A stretch of 27,233 bases of DNA, from contig FR880835.1 in assembly GCA_000434615.1 (NCBI GenBank), forward strand, positions 1 through 27,233, written 5' to 3'. This DNA is from Clostridium sp. CAG:510. Lineage in GTDB: Bacteria > Bacillota > Clostridia > Lachnospirales > Lachnospiraceae. Below are positions 1 to 8,900 of the stretch, in pieces. The position numbers were made by a program, and so were the translations under genes. Below the pieces are notes generated by a model, which had not been told where the DNA came from, ran no database searches, and was given only the letters and a program-made list of their open reading frames with translations. Each line of letters begins with the position of its first letter. Position 1 is the first letter of the stretch.

Positions 1-65
1 GCATCGATATGAGCCATAATACCAATATTTCTGGTTCTCTCTAAGGGATATTCTCTTCCAGCCAA
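1..65 (-). CDS. fusA: Elongation factor G, N-terminal fragment (runs off window)
   Basis: Only the first 21 codons are visible, read from a TTG start. They encode MAGREYPLERTRNIGIMAHI followed by Asp, the classic N-terminus of EF-G leading into the GTP-binding P-loop. An AAGGAGG ribosome binding site (74-80) lies 8 nt upstream and supports the TTG start. EF-G is the GTPase that drives ribosomal translocation. It follows rpsG closely, as in the str operon (rpsL-rpsG-fusA-tuf), and should be co-transcribed from the rpsL promoter. The rest of the gene lies beyond base 1. Confidence 0.93.
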   Translation of the reverse strand, partial: MAGREYPLERTRNIGIMAHID

Positions 66-119
66 GGTTGTTTCCTCCTTATATTAGTCATGACAGACAA
101 CAAAAACTTCGTCCTGCGA

Positions 120-590
120 TTAGAATCTGTAGTGTGCGAAAGCCTTGTTTGCTTCTGCCATCTTGTGCATATCTTCTTTTCTCTTTACAGCGGAGCCGGT
201 ATTGCCTGCTGCATCAAGAATTTCGTTTGCCAGTCTGTCTTCCATGGTCTTTTCGCCTCTCTTACGAGAAAACATTACTAACCAACGAAGGCCCAGAGCC
301 TGACGACGTTCAGGTCTTACTTCGATAGGTACCTGATAGGTAGCACCACCGATACGTCTTGCCTTAACTTCCAGAACAGGCATGATATTGTTCATAGCCT
401 CTTCGAAAACTTCAAGGGCAGGCTTGCCTGACTTTTCTTCTACTTTGGCAAATGCACCATATACAATCTTCTGTGCAACACCCTTCTTACCATCTAACAT
501 AACGTTGTTGATAAGCTTGGTAACCACTTTGTTATTGTATAAAGGATCTGCCAATACATCTCTTTTCTGAATATGTCCTTTACGTGGCAC
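120..590 (-). CDS. rpsG: 30S ribosomal protein S7
   Basis: A 156-residue protein, the usual bacterial S7 length, with a GTG start and an AAGGAGG site 8 nt upstream. It begins MPRKGHIQKRDVLADPLYNN and carries the family blocks GGATYQVPIEVRPERR and the C-terminal NKAFAHYRF. S7 nucleates assembly of the 3' major domain (head) of the 30S subunit and contacts E-site tRNA. It sits between rpsL and fusA in the str operon. In E. coli S7 is the translational autoregulator of this operon and binds the rpsL-rpsG intercistronic RNA; here that interval (591-762) holds a stable hairpin just before the ribosome binding site. Whether S7 binds it is inference. Confidence 0.98.
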   Translation of the reverse strand: MPRKGHIQKRDVLADPLYNNKVVTKLINNVMLDGKKGVAQKIVYGAFAKVEEKSGKPALEVFEEAMNNIMPVLEVKARRIGGATYQVPIEVRPERRQALGLRWLVMFSRKRGEKTMEDRLANEILDAAGNTGSAVKRKEDMHKMAEANKAFAHYRF

Positions 591-613
591 GGTTCTTCCC
601 TCCTTAATAATGG

Positions 614-638
614 TAACATCCGCAGTCCGCAGATGTTA
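614..638 (-). promoter_or_regulatory. Hairpin just upstream of the rpsG ribosome binding site
   Basis: In the minus-strand RNA, TAACATCTGC and GCGGATGTTA pair over 10 bp (one wobble) around the loop GGACT. The hairpin ends about a dozen bases before the AAGGAGG of rpsG and has no following U-run, so it is not a terminator. The position fits a translational control element of the 172-nt rpsL-rpsG spacer. A role as an S7 binding site is inferred from the E. coli precedent only. Confidence 0.45.
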
Positions 639-762
639 GGTTAATTAAATCATCGGTACTCACATTGTTTCCCTATTGTGTGCGTGCGGTATATCTGTTT
701 AATACAGAATCCAACACTAAAAATAGTTTCGTTTGTGAATCCAGTTGAATCAGCTTGCCTGA

Positions 763-1182
763 TTACTTAGAAGCCTTAGGTCTCTTTGCACCATACTTGG
801 AACGAGCCTGCTTTCTGTTGGCAACGCCTGCGGTATCCAAAGTACCTCTGATGATGTGGTATCTGGTACCGGGTAAGTCCTTTACTCTACCGCCTCTGAT
901 CAGTACAACGCTATGCTCCTGTAAGTTGTGGCCTTCACCGGGAATGTAGCTGGTAACTTCGATTCCGTTGGAAAGACGTACTCTGGCGATTTTTCTAAGT
1001 GCAGAGTTAGGCTTCTTAGGGGTAGCAGTCTTAACAGCGGTACATACGCCTCTCTTCTGAGGAGAAGAAGTATTGATTGCTTTCTTGTGTAAGGAGTTGA
1101 ATCCTTTCTGGAGAGCAGGTGCTGTGGACTTCTTTTCAGTTGTCTGACGTCCTTTTCTTACTAACTGGTTAAATGTTGGCAT
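763..1182 (-). CDS. rpsL: 30S ribosomal protein S12
   Basis: A 139-residue S12 of the longer Firmicutes type (E. coli has 124). The decoding-centre loop TPKKPNSALRK is intact, including the lysine at which streptomycin-resistance substitutions occur. The RVKDLPGTRYH loop, whose aspartate is the site of beta-methylthiolation in many bacteria, is also intact. The C-terminus is KQARSKYGAKRPKASK. S12 monitors codon-anticodon geometry in the 30S A site. The start is ATG with GAGGTG 7 nt upstream. It is the first gene of the str operon and has its own consensus promoter immediately downstream of rfbD. Confidence 0.98.
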   Translation of the reverse strand: MPTFNQLVRKGRQTTEKKSTAPALQKGFNSLHKKAINTSSPQKRGVCTAVKTATPKKPNSALRKIARVRLSNGIEVTSYIPGEGHNLQEHSVVLIRGGRVKDLPGTRYHIIRGTLDTAGVANRKQARSKYGAKRPKASK

Positions 1183-1243
1183 TCTGTTTCACCTCTTTCT
1201 TATTATAAAATATAAATGATTTTTTATGTGCAACACAAAAAGA

Positions 1244-1292
1244 AATGCATCTGCGTGCACACTATGATAGTATACTTTTTCGCAGATGCATT
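1244..1292 (-). terminator. 12-bp perfect inverted repeat with U-rich tail, between rfbD and rpsL
   Basis: Arms AATGCATCTGCG (1244-1255) and CGCAGATGCATT (1281-1292) are perfect complements around a 25-nt loop. On the minus strand the second arm is followed by TTCTTTTTGTG, so transcripts reading through from rpoC-rfbD could terminate here. The arms flank the -10 element of the rpsL promoter, so RNA started at that promoter contains only one arm and would escape. Confidence 0.6.
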
Positions 1293-1297
1293 GTCAA
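1269..1297 (-). promoter_or_regulatory. Sigma-A promoter of the rpsL-rpsG-fusA operon
   Basis: TTGACA (1292-1297), a 17-bp spacer and TATACT (1269-1274) on the minus strand: a perfect -35 and 5 of 6 matches at -10. The expected start is near 1261, giving a leader of about 80 nt to the rpsL ATG. The -35 lies 17 nt beyond the rfbD stop codon. Confidence 0.85.
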
Positions 1298-1313
1298 CCT
1301 AATTTTTTGAAAA

Positions 1314-2159
1314 TTAAGGTAAAATTTCTTTGATGTATCTTCCCAGGGCGTCCTGCCAGGAAGGAAGACGTTCAAAACCGTTTTCGGTCAGCTTGCTCTT
1401 GTCAAGACGGCTGTTTTCCGGGCGTTTTGCCTTTGCGGGATACTCGCTTGCCGGCACCGGCGTCACCTCGATTTTTACCCCTGCCTGTCTGAAAATCTCG
1501 CAGGCAAATTCATACCAGGTGCAGATACCTTCGTTGGTGGCATGGTAAATACCGTATTTGTCCGTCTGAATCATGTCCACCAACAGTCTTGCCAGGTCAT
1601 AGGTATAGGTCGGGGAACCGAACTGGTCGTTTACCACTGTCAGCTTATCATGGGTTTCCGCCAGCTTTAACATGGTTTTTACAAAGTTTTTACCGTTCTT
1701 GCCGAACACCCAGGCAATTCTTACGATAAAATATTTGGAAAGGTTTTCCTGTACCGCAAGCTCGCCTTCGTACTTGGTCTGACCGTAAACATTTAAGGGA
1801 TGTCTTTCGTCATCCGGCTCCCAGGGACGGGTGCCCTGTCCGTCAAACACATAGTCCGTGCTGATATACACCATTTTGCAGTCCAGTTTTTTGCAGACCT
1901 CGGCAATGTTTCTCGTTCCGTCCGCATTGACTCTTCTGCAAAGCGCTTCATTGTCCTCCGCGGCATCCACTGCCGTATAGGCTGCGCAGTGCACCACGAC
2001 ATCGGGAGCTGCCTCGCCGATAACCTTTTCCACACTTATCTTATCGGTAATGTCCATCTCGTCAATGTCCACACCGATGGCTTCTATATTCCGTTTGGCC
2101 AGCTCCGCCATCACATCATAGCCAAGCTGTCCTTTTACACCTGTTACCAATACTTTCAT
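1314..2159 (-). CDS. rfbD: dTDP-4-dehydrorhamnose reductase
   Basis: A protein of 281 residues from the ATG at 2159. The sequence GGGAG lies 7 nt upstream; an adjacent ATG at 2162 and a GTG at 2177 are less well placed. It is a short-chain dehydrogenase of the RfbD/RmlD family: N-terminal NAD(P)-binding motif VTGVKGQLGYDV, then DVVVHCAAYTAVDAAE, the YISTDYVFDG block, and the catalytic YGQTKYEGE (YxxxK). The enzyme reduces dTDP-4-keto-L-rhamnose to dTDP-L-rhamnose, the donor for cell-surface polysaccharides. No other rhamnose gene (rfbA, B, C) is visible. Its place between rpoC and rpsL is unusual, because many Firmicutes carry a small L7Ae-family gene there. Confidence 0.93.
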   Translation of the reverse strand: MKVLVTGVKGQLGYDVMAELAKRNIEAIGVDIDEMDITDKISVEKVIGEAAPDVVVHCAAYTAVDAAEDNEALCRRVNADGTRNIAEVCKKLDCKMVYISTDYVFDGQGTRPWEPDDERHPLNVYGQTKYEGELAVQENLSKYFIVRIAWVFGKNGKNFVKTMLKLAETHDKLTVVNDQFGSPTYTYDLARLLVDMIQTDKYGIYHATNEGICTWYEFACEIFRQAGVKIEVTPVPASEYPAKAKRPENSRLDKSKLTENGFERLPSWQDALGRYIKEILP

Positions 2160-2184
2160 CATTGTTCTCCCATTCACATGGCAT

Positions 2185-2214
2185 AAAAGGCGCAGCCTTT
2201 CGGTTACGCCTTTT
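2185..2214 (-). terminator. GAAA-tetraloop hairpin after rpoC
   Basis: On the minus strand AAAAGGCG pairs with CGCCTTTT, and the helix continues inward to CC-GAAA-GG (about 13 positions, one G-U, one mismatch). It starts 6 nt after the rpoC stop. Only four T follow the GC-rich stem, so it may be a weak or partial terminator, or an RNA-stabilising or processing element, between rpoC and rfbD. Confidence 0.55.
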
Positions 2215-2220
2215 TATGAT

Positions 2221-5200
2221 TTATTCTTCTGTTGCAGTATCGTCGTTTTCGGTTTCTTCGTAAGACTCTTCAGGCGTTACGTTTTCATCCGTATCCTCGC
2301 CTAATTCTGCTGCTGTTTCCGCAAATGCTGCAGCCACCTCGTCGGAATCGTCGGAGAAATTGATTTCTTCCACTGCATTTTCAATCGCATCATCCGTGCT
2401 TAAGTGTGTGGTGCGGTATCTCTTCATACCGGTACCTACAGGAATCAGCTTACCGATGATAACGTTTTCCTTCAGTCCAATCAGAGGGTCAACCTTGCCC
2501 TTGATAGCGGCTTCGGTCAGAACCTTGGTGGTTTCCTGGAAGGATGCTGCTGACAGGAAGGAGTTGGTAGCCAGAGCTGCCTTGGTAATACCGAGCATTA
2601 CCTGCTTGCCTTCTGCAGGCTCTTTGCCTTCTGCAATCAGCTTTTCATTCATATCTTCAAAGTCAAGGACATCAACCAGTGTTCCGGGAAGGAATTCGGT
2701 ATCTCCATGGTTCTCGATACGAATCTTCTTCAACATCTGACGAACGATTACTTCAATATGCTTATCGGCGATATCTACACCCTGCAGACGGTATACACGC
2801 TGTACTTCGCGGATCATGTAGTCCTGTACGGCGCGGATGCCCTTAATCTTTAACAGATCGTGAGGGTTTACGCTACCTTCTGTCAGCTCGTCGCCGGCTT
2901 CAATCATCTGCTCATCTAAAACCTTGATACGGGAGCCGTAAGGAATTAAGTATGCCTTGGACTCTCCGGTCTCTTCGTTATGAACGATTACTTCACGCTT
3001 CTTCTTGGTATCGCGGATTTCTACGCGGCCGCCGAATTCAGCAATGATGGCAAGACCCTTGGGTTTTCTTGCTTCAAATAATTCTTCGACACGGGGAAGA
3101 CCCTGTGTGATATCGTCACCCGCAACACCGCCGGTATGGAAAGTACGCATGGTAAGCTGTGTACCGGGTTCACCGATGGACTGTGCGGCAATAATACCGA
3201 CAGCTTCACCTACCTGGACAGCCTCGCCGGTTGCCATGTTGGCACCGTAGCACTTTGCACAGATACCGTTGTGGCATCTACAGGTTAAAATGGTACGAAT
3301 CTTAACTTCCTCAATGGGTTCACCCTTTTCATTGACACCGACGCTTAAAATCTTAGCGGCACGGCTGGGGGTAATCATATGATTGTGTTTTACGATTCTG
3401 TTGCCGTCTTTATCATAAATATCCTCGCAGGCGAAACGGCCTGTGATTCTGTCTTTCAAGCTTTCGATGGTTTCCTTGCCGTCCATGAATGCTCTTACCA
3501 CGATACCGGGAATTTCGCTTCTGCCTTCGCTACAATCTGTTTCCCTGATGGAAAGTTCCTGGGAAACGTCAACCATACGTCTGGTCAGGTAACCGGAGTC
3601 GGCGGGACGAAGAGCGGTATCGGACAGACCCTTACGTGCACCATGTGCGGACATGAAGTATTCCAGTACGTCAAGACCTTCACGGAAGTTGGACTTGATA
3701 GGCAGCTCAATGGTACGTCCGGTTGTATCCGCCATCAGACCACGCATACCTGCCAGCTGTTTAATCTGCTGGTTGGAACCACGCGCACCGGAGTCAGCCA
3801 TCATGAAGATGTTGTTGTACTTATCCAGACCGTTAATCAGCTTATCAGTCAGTTCCTTATCGGTTTCGTTCCAGGTTTCTACTACGGCACGATATCTTTC
3901 TTCCTCGGTGATAAGACCTCTTCTGAAGTTGGTGGAAATCTTATCAACGGTTGCCTGTGCCTGAGCCAGCAGTTCGGGCTTTTCGGGAGGCACGGTCATA
4001 TCGGAAATGGATACGGTCATGGCAGCTCTGGTGGAATACTTGTAGCCCATTGCCTTGATGTAGTCAAGAACTTCTGCATTCTTGAATGCACCGTGGGTAT
4101 TGATAACCTTCTCCAAAATCTGCTTTAACTGCTTCTTGCCTACATGGAAGTCAACTTCCAGCTTTAAGAAGTTTTCAGGGTTGGTTCTGTCAACAAAGCC
4201 AAGGTCCTGAGGCAGTACTTCGTTGAAGATGAAACGTCCCAGTGTGGACTCTACGATACCGGTGATGTCTTCACCCGCATCGTTTTTCTTGGTAATTCTT
4301 ACCTTGATACGGGACTGTAAGGTAATAACCTGGTTCTCATATGCAAGGATTGCTTCGTTTACGCTCTTGAAGAACTTGCCTTCGCCCTTTGCACCGGGTC
4401 TTTCCTGGGTCAGGTAGTAGATACCGAGTACCATATCCTGTGTAGGAACGGCAACGGGACCGCCGTCGGAAGGCTTCAAAAGGTTGTTGGGTGACAGAAG
4501 CAGGAAACGGCATTCTGCCTGTGCCTCAACGGACAGAGGAAGGTGAACGGCCATCTGGTCACCGTCGAAGTCGGCGTTGAAAGCGGTACATACAAGAGGA
4601 TGAAGCTTGATTGCCTTACCTTCTACCAGAATGGGCTCAAATGCCTGAATACCAAGTCTGTGCAGGGTAGGTGCACGGTTCAGCATAACCGGATGCTCTT
4701 TGATTACTTCTTCCAGTACATCCCATACGCTGGTGTCCAGTCTCTCCACTAACTTCTTGGCATTCTTGATATTCTGGCTGATGCCTCTTGCTACCAGTTC
4801 CTTCATAACGAAGGGCTTGAACAGTTCGATTGCCATTTCTTTCGGCAGACCGCACTGATAAATCTTAAGTTCGGGACCAACTACGATAACGGAACGTCCG
4901 GAGTAGTCTACACGCTTACCTAACAGGTTCTGACGGAAACGTCCGGATTTACCCTTTAACATATCGGAAAGGGACTTTAACGCTCTGTTGCCGGGTCCGG
5001 TAACGGGACGTCCTCTTCTGCCGTTGTCAATCAGGGCATCCACTGCTTCCTGCAGCATTCTCTTTTCATTGCGGACAATGATATCGGGAGCGCCCAGCTC
5101 AAGCAGTCTCTTCAGACGATTGTTTCTGTTGATAATTCTTCTGTAAAGGTCATTTAAGTCAGAGGTTGCAAAACGGCCGCCGTCCAGCTGTACCATAGGA

Positions 5201-5937
5201 CGTAAGTCGGGAGGCAGAACCGGAATAACATCCATAATCATCCATTCGGGTTTGTTGCCTGAACCTCTGAAAGCTTCTACTACTTCCAGTCTCTTGATGA
5301 TACGTGCACGCTTCTGACCGGTGGATTCCTTTAAGCCTGCCTTTAATTCCTCTGCATCTTTTTCCAGGTCGATGGCCTGCAGAAGCTCTTTGATAGCCTC
5401 TGCGCCCATACCTACACGGAACTTATTACCATAGGTTTCATAAGCATCCTGATATTCTTTTTCGGATAAAATCTGCTTATATTCCAAATTGGACTCACCT
5501 GCATCCAGTACAATATAGGATGCAAAGTAAAGTACCTTTTCCAGTACTCTCGGTGAAAGGTCAAGGATTAATCCCATACGGCTGGGAATTCCCTTGAAGT
5601 ACCAGATATGGGAAACCGGAGCTGCCAGTTCGATATGACCCATACGCTCTCTACGAACGCTGGATTTGGTAACTTCTACACCACATCTGTCGCAGACAAC
5701 ACCTTTGTATCTGATCTTCTTGTACTTACCGCAATGACATTCCCAGTCTTTCTGGGGTCCGAAAATTCTTTCACAGTACAGACCGTCGCGTTCCGGTTTT
5801 AATGTTCTGTAATTGATTGTTTCGGGCTTGGTTACCTCGCCTCTGGACCACTCGCGGATTTTCTCCGGAGATGCCAGACCGATTTTTATGGCATCAAATG
5901 TCATCGGCTGATAAACTTCATTTTTATTTTCTGACAT
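2221..5937 (-). CDS. rpoC: DNA-directed RNA polymerase subunit beta'
   Basis: A 1238-residue catalytic subunit. I start it at the ATG at 5937, where AAGGGAG lies 7 nt upstream, rather than six codons earlier at 5955. Visible motifs in order are: the N-terminal zinc site (CHCGKYKKIRYKGVVCDRCG), the absolutely conserved NADFDGD magnesium-binding loop at about residue 455, the trigger-loop region ARGSNQQIKQLAGMRGLM, and the second zinc site CRCHNGICAKCYG. The C-terminus ends in an acidic tail rich in D, E and T. It is co-directional with rpoB and 29 nt downstream of it. The two subunits form the polymerase active-site cleft. Confidence 0.98.
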   Translation of the reverse strand: MSENKNEVYQPMTFDAIKIGLASPEKIREWSRGEVTKPETINYRTLKPERDGLYCERIFGPQKDWECHCGKYKKIRYKGVVCDRCGVEVTKSSVRRERMGHIELAAPVSHIWYFKGIPSRMGLILDLSPRVLEKVLYFASYIVLDAGESNLEYKQILSEKEYQDAYETYGNKFRVGMGAEAIKELLQAIDLEKDAEELKAGLKESTGQKRARIIKRLEVVEAFRGSGNKPEWMIMDVIPVLPPDLRPMVQLDGGRFATSDLNDLYRRIINRNNRLKRLLELGAPDIIVRNEKRMLQEAVDALIDNGRRGRPVTGPGNRALKSLSDMLKGKSGRFRQNLLGKRVDYSGRSVIVVGPELKIYQCGLPKEMAIELFKPFVMKELVARGISQNIKNAKKLVERLDTSVWDVLEEVIKEHPVMLNRAPTLHRLGIQAFEPILVEGKAIKLHPLVCTAFNADFDGDQMAVHLPLSVEAQAECRFLLLSPNNLLKPSDGGPVAVPTQDMVLGIYYLTQERPGAKGEGKFFKSVNEAILAYENQVITLQSRIKVRITKKNDAGEDITGIVESTLGRFIFNEVLPQDLGFVDRTNPENFLKLEVDFHVGKKQLKQILEKVINTHGAFKNAEVLDYIKAMGYKYSTRAAMTVSISDMTVPPEKPELLAQAQATVDKISTNFRRGLITEEERYRAVVETWNETDKELTDKLINGLDKYNNIFMMADSGARGSNQQIKQLAGMRGLMADTTGRTIELPIKSNFREGLDVLEYFMSAHGARKGLSDTALRPADSGYLTRRMVDVSQELSIRETDCSEGRSEIPGIVVRAFMDGKETIESLKDRITGRFACEDIYDKDGNRIVKHNHMITPSRAAKILSVGVNEKGEPIEEVKIRTILTCRCHNGICAKCYGANMATGEAVQVGEAVGIIAAQSIGEPGTQLTMRTFHTGGVAGDDITQGLPRVEELFEARKPKGLAIIAEFGGRVEIRDTKKKREVIVHNEETGESKAYLIPYGSRIKVLDEQMIEAGDELTEGSVNPHDLLKIKGIRAVQDYMIREVQRVYRLQGVDIADKHIEVIVRQMLKKIRIENHGDTEFLPGTLVDVLDFEDMNEKLIAEGKEPAEGKQVMLGITKAALATNSFLSAASFQETTKVLTEAAIKGKVDPLIGLKENVIIGKLIPVGTGMKRYRTTHLSTDDAIENAVEEINFSDDSDEVAAAFAETAAELGEDTDENVTPEESYEETENDDTATEE

Positions 5938-5966
5938 TTTGGTACTCCCTTCCATACTAATCTCTA

Positions 5967-8900
5967 TTAGAATTCGTCTTCTCCGTCGAAGCCGTCACCT
6001 GCATCGTCAAAATCATCCTCATCCGCATCATCTGCACTTACCAGTTCGCCGTCATCGTCAAATTCCTGCTTCTGGTAACCCAGGTCATCGAGGGAATCCT
6101 TTTCGTAATCATTGTAGTTCTTACGGTCGCCTTCCATCTCGTAACGGTAATCGTTGTCGGTGTAATCCACGGTTTCCATAATTTCTACTTCGGTCTGGTC
6201 TTCTCTTAAGACGCGGACATCCATACCAAGTGCCTGTAATTCCTTGAGCAATACCTTGAAGGATTCCGGAATACCGGGCTCAGGAATGTTGTCACCCTTG
6301 ATAATGGCTTCGTATGTCTTGACACGGCCGATAACATCATCGGACTTCACGGTCAGGATTTCCTGTAAGGTGTAGGATGCGCCGTATGCTTCCAGCGCCC
6401 AAACTTCCATTTCACCGAAACGCTGTCCGCCGAACTGTGCCTTACCGCCGAGAGGCTGCTGGGTAACTAAGGAGTACGGTCCGGTAGAACGTGCATGAAT
6501 CTTATCGTCTACCAGGTGATGCAGCTTCAGGTAATGCATGTGTCCGATGGTAACCGGGCTGTCGAAGTACTCGCCGGTACGTCCGTCGCGGAGTCTTACC
6601 TTACCGTCACGGGAAATAGGCACGCCCTTCCAGAGCTTTCTGTGTGCTCTGTTTTCGGACAGATACTGATAAACTTCGGGAAGAAGCTCTGCTTCATGCA
6701 AGCTGCTGAAGCTTTCTCCCTTCCATTCCTTTCCGTCCGCGGTCTTTTCCATTCCCTTTGCTTTCCATTCCTCTGCTTCCGCAGCATCGAAAGGAAGGTT
6801 TGCATAATCGTTTGCAAGATCCAGTGTATCCATAATATCTGTTTCGTTTGCGCCATCGAATACAGGTGTCGCTACATTAAAGCCAAGAGCCTTTGCAGCC
6901 AGGGAAAGGTGAATTTCCAGAACCTGTCCGATGTTCATACGGGAAGGTACGCCCAGAGGGTTAAGTACGATATCCAGAGGACGACCGTTAGGAAGATAAG
7001 GCATATCTTCTACGGGAAGCACACGGGAAACAACACCCTTGTTACCATGACGACCAGCCATCTTGTCACCAACGGAAATCTTTCTCTTCTGCGCAATGTA
7101 AATGCGGACAGCCTGATTTACGCCGGGTGCCAGTTCGTCGCTGTTTTCTCTGGTAAATACCTTTGCATCCACTACAATACCATATTCGCCGTGAGGAACC
7201 TTTAAGGAAGTATCACGTACTTCTCTTGCCTTCTCACCGAAGATGGCACGGAGCAGTCTTTCTTCTGCAGTCAGTTCTGTTTCTCCCTTGGGAGTAACCT
7301 TGCCGACAAGAATATCACCGGCACGAACCTCAGCACCGATACGGATAATACCTCTGTCATCCAGATCCTTCAGGGCATCGTCGCCGACACCGGGAACATC
7401 ACGGGTGATTTCTTCGGGTCCTAACTTGGTATCACGTGCTTCTGCTTCATATTCTTCAATGTGTACGGAAGTGTAAACATCTTCCTGTACCAGTCTTTCG
7501 CTTAACAGAACCGCATCTTCGTAGTTGTAGCCTTCCCAGGTCATGAAGCCGATAAGAGGATTCTTACCGAGAGCCAGTTCGCCTTCGGAAGTGGAAGGAC
7601 CGTCTGCAATAACCTGTCCCTGTGCCACATGGTCGCCCTTGAACACGATGGGCTTCTGATTATAGCAGTTGGACTGGTTGCTTCTTAAGAACTTGGTCAG
7701 ATGGTATTCTTCCTTTTCACCGTCATCATAGGTCATCTTGATGAGATTGGAAGAAACATAATCAATCGTACCTGCCTTCCTTGCCACTACACAAACACCG
7801 GAGTCAACCGCAACCTTGGTTTCCATGCCGGTACCTACAACGGGTGCTTCCGTCATCAGAAGGGGCACTGCCTGACGCTGCATGTTGGAACCCATCAGCG
7901 CACGGTTTGCATCGTCATTCTGCAGGAAAGGAATTAAGGCAGTAGCCACGGAGAATACCATTCTCGGGGATACGTCCATGTAATCGAACATAGCCTTGGG
8001 ATATTCCTGTGTTTCCTCTCTGTAACGACCGGATACGGAGTTACGGACAAAATGTCCCTCTGCATCCAGGGCTTCGTTTGCCTGTGCTACATGATAATTA
8101 TCTTCTTCATCAGCGGTCATGTATACAACTTCGTCGGTAACTCTCGGGTTGGCCGGGTCAGTTTTATCAATCTTACGGTAAGGTGCTTCTACAAAACCGT
8201 ATTCGTTAATTCTTGCATAGCTTGCAAGAGAGTTGATCAGACCGATGTTGGGACCTTCGGGAGTCTCGATAGGACACATTCTTCCGTAGTGGGAATAATG
8301 TACGTCTCGAACTTCGAATCCGGCACGGTCTCTTGACAGACCGCCGGGACCCAGTGCGGAAAGACGTCTCTTGTGGGTAAGTTCGCCCAGAGGGTTGTTC
8401 TGGTCCATAAACTGGGACAGCTGGGAAGAACCGAAGAATTCCTTTACGGCAGCGGTTACGGGTTTGATGTTAATCAGTGCCTGCGGAGAAATTTCTTCTG
8501 CATCATGGGTTGTCATTCTTTCTCTGACAACTCTTTCCATTCTGGAAAGACCGATACGGTACTGGTTCTGTAACAGTTCGCCGACTGCACGGATACGTCT
8601 GTTGCCCAGATGGTCGATATCGTCATCGTTTCCTAAGCCGAATTCCAGATGCATATTATAGTTGATGGACGCAAAGATATCTTCCTTCGTAATATGCTTC
8701 GGAATCAGCTCGTGGATATTCTTTCTGATGGCTTCTGCCAGAGCTTCGCCGTCTTCTGCGTATTCTTCGATAATCTGCTTTAATACCGGATAGTAAACCA
8801 GCTCGGTAACACCCAGTTCCCTGGGATTGCAATCGATGAAGTGGCAGATGTCTACCATCATATTGGAAAGAACTTTCTCGTTCTTTTCTTCGGTTGCAAT

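Noticed and set aside
3379..4128. A 249-codon plus-strand open frame opposite rpoC
   Set aside because: It is antisense to an intact, strongly conserved rpoC, has no ribosome binding site and no recognisable protein blocks.
6495..7205. A 236-codon plus-strand open frame opposite rpoB
   Set aside because: It is a shadow of intact rpoB coding sequence with Cys/His-rich nonsense composition.
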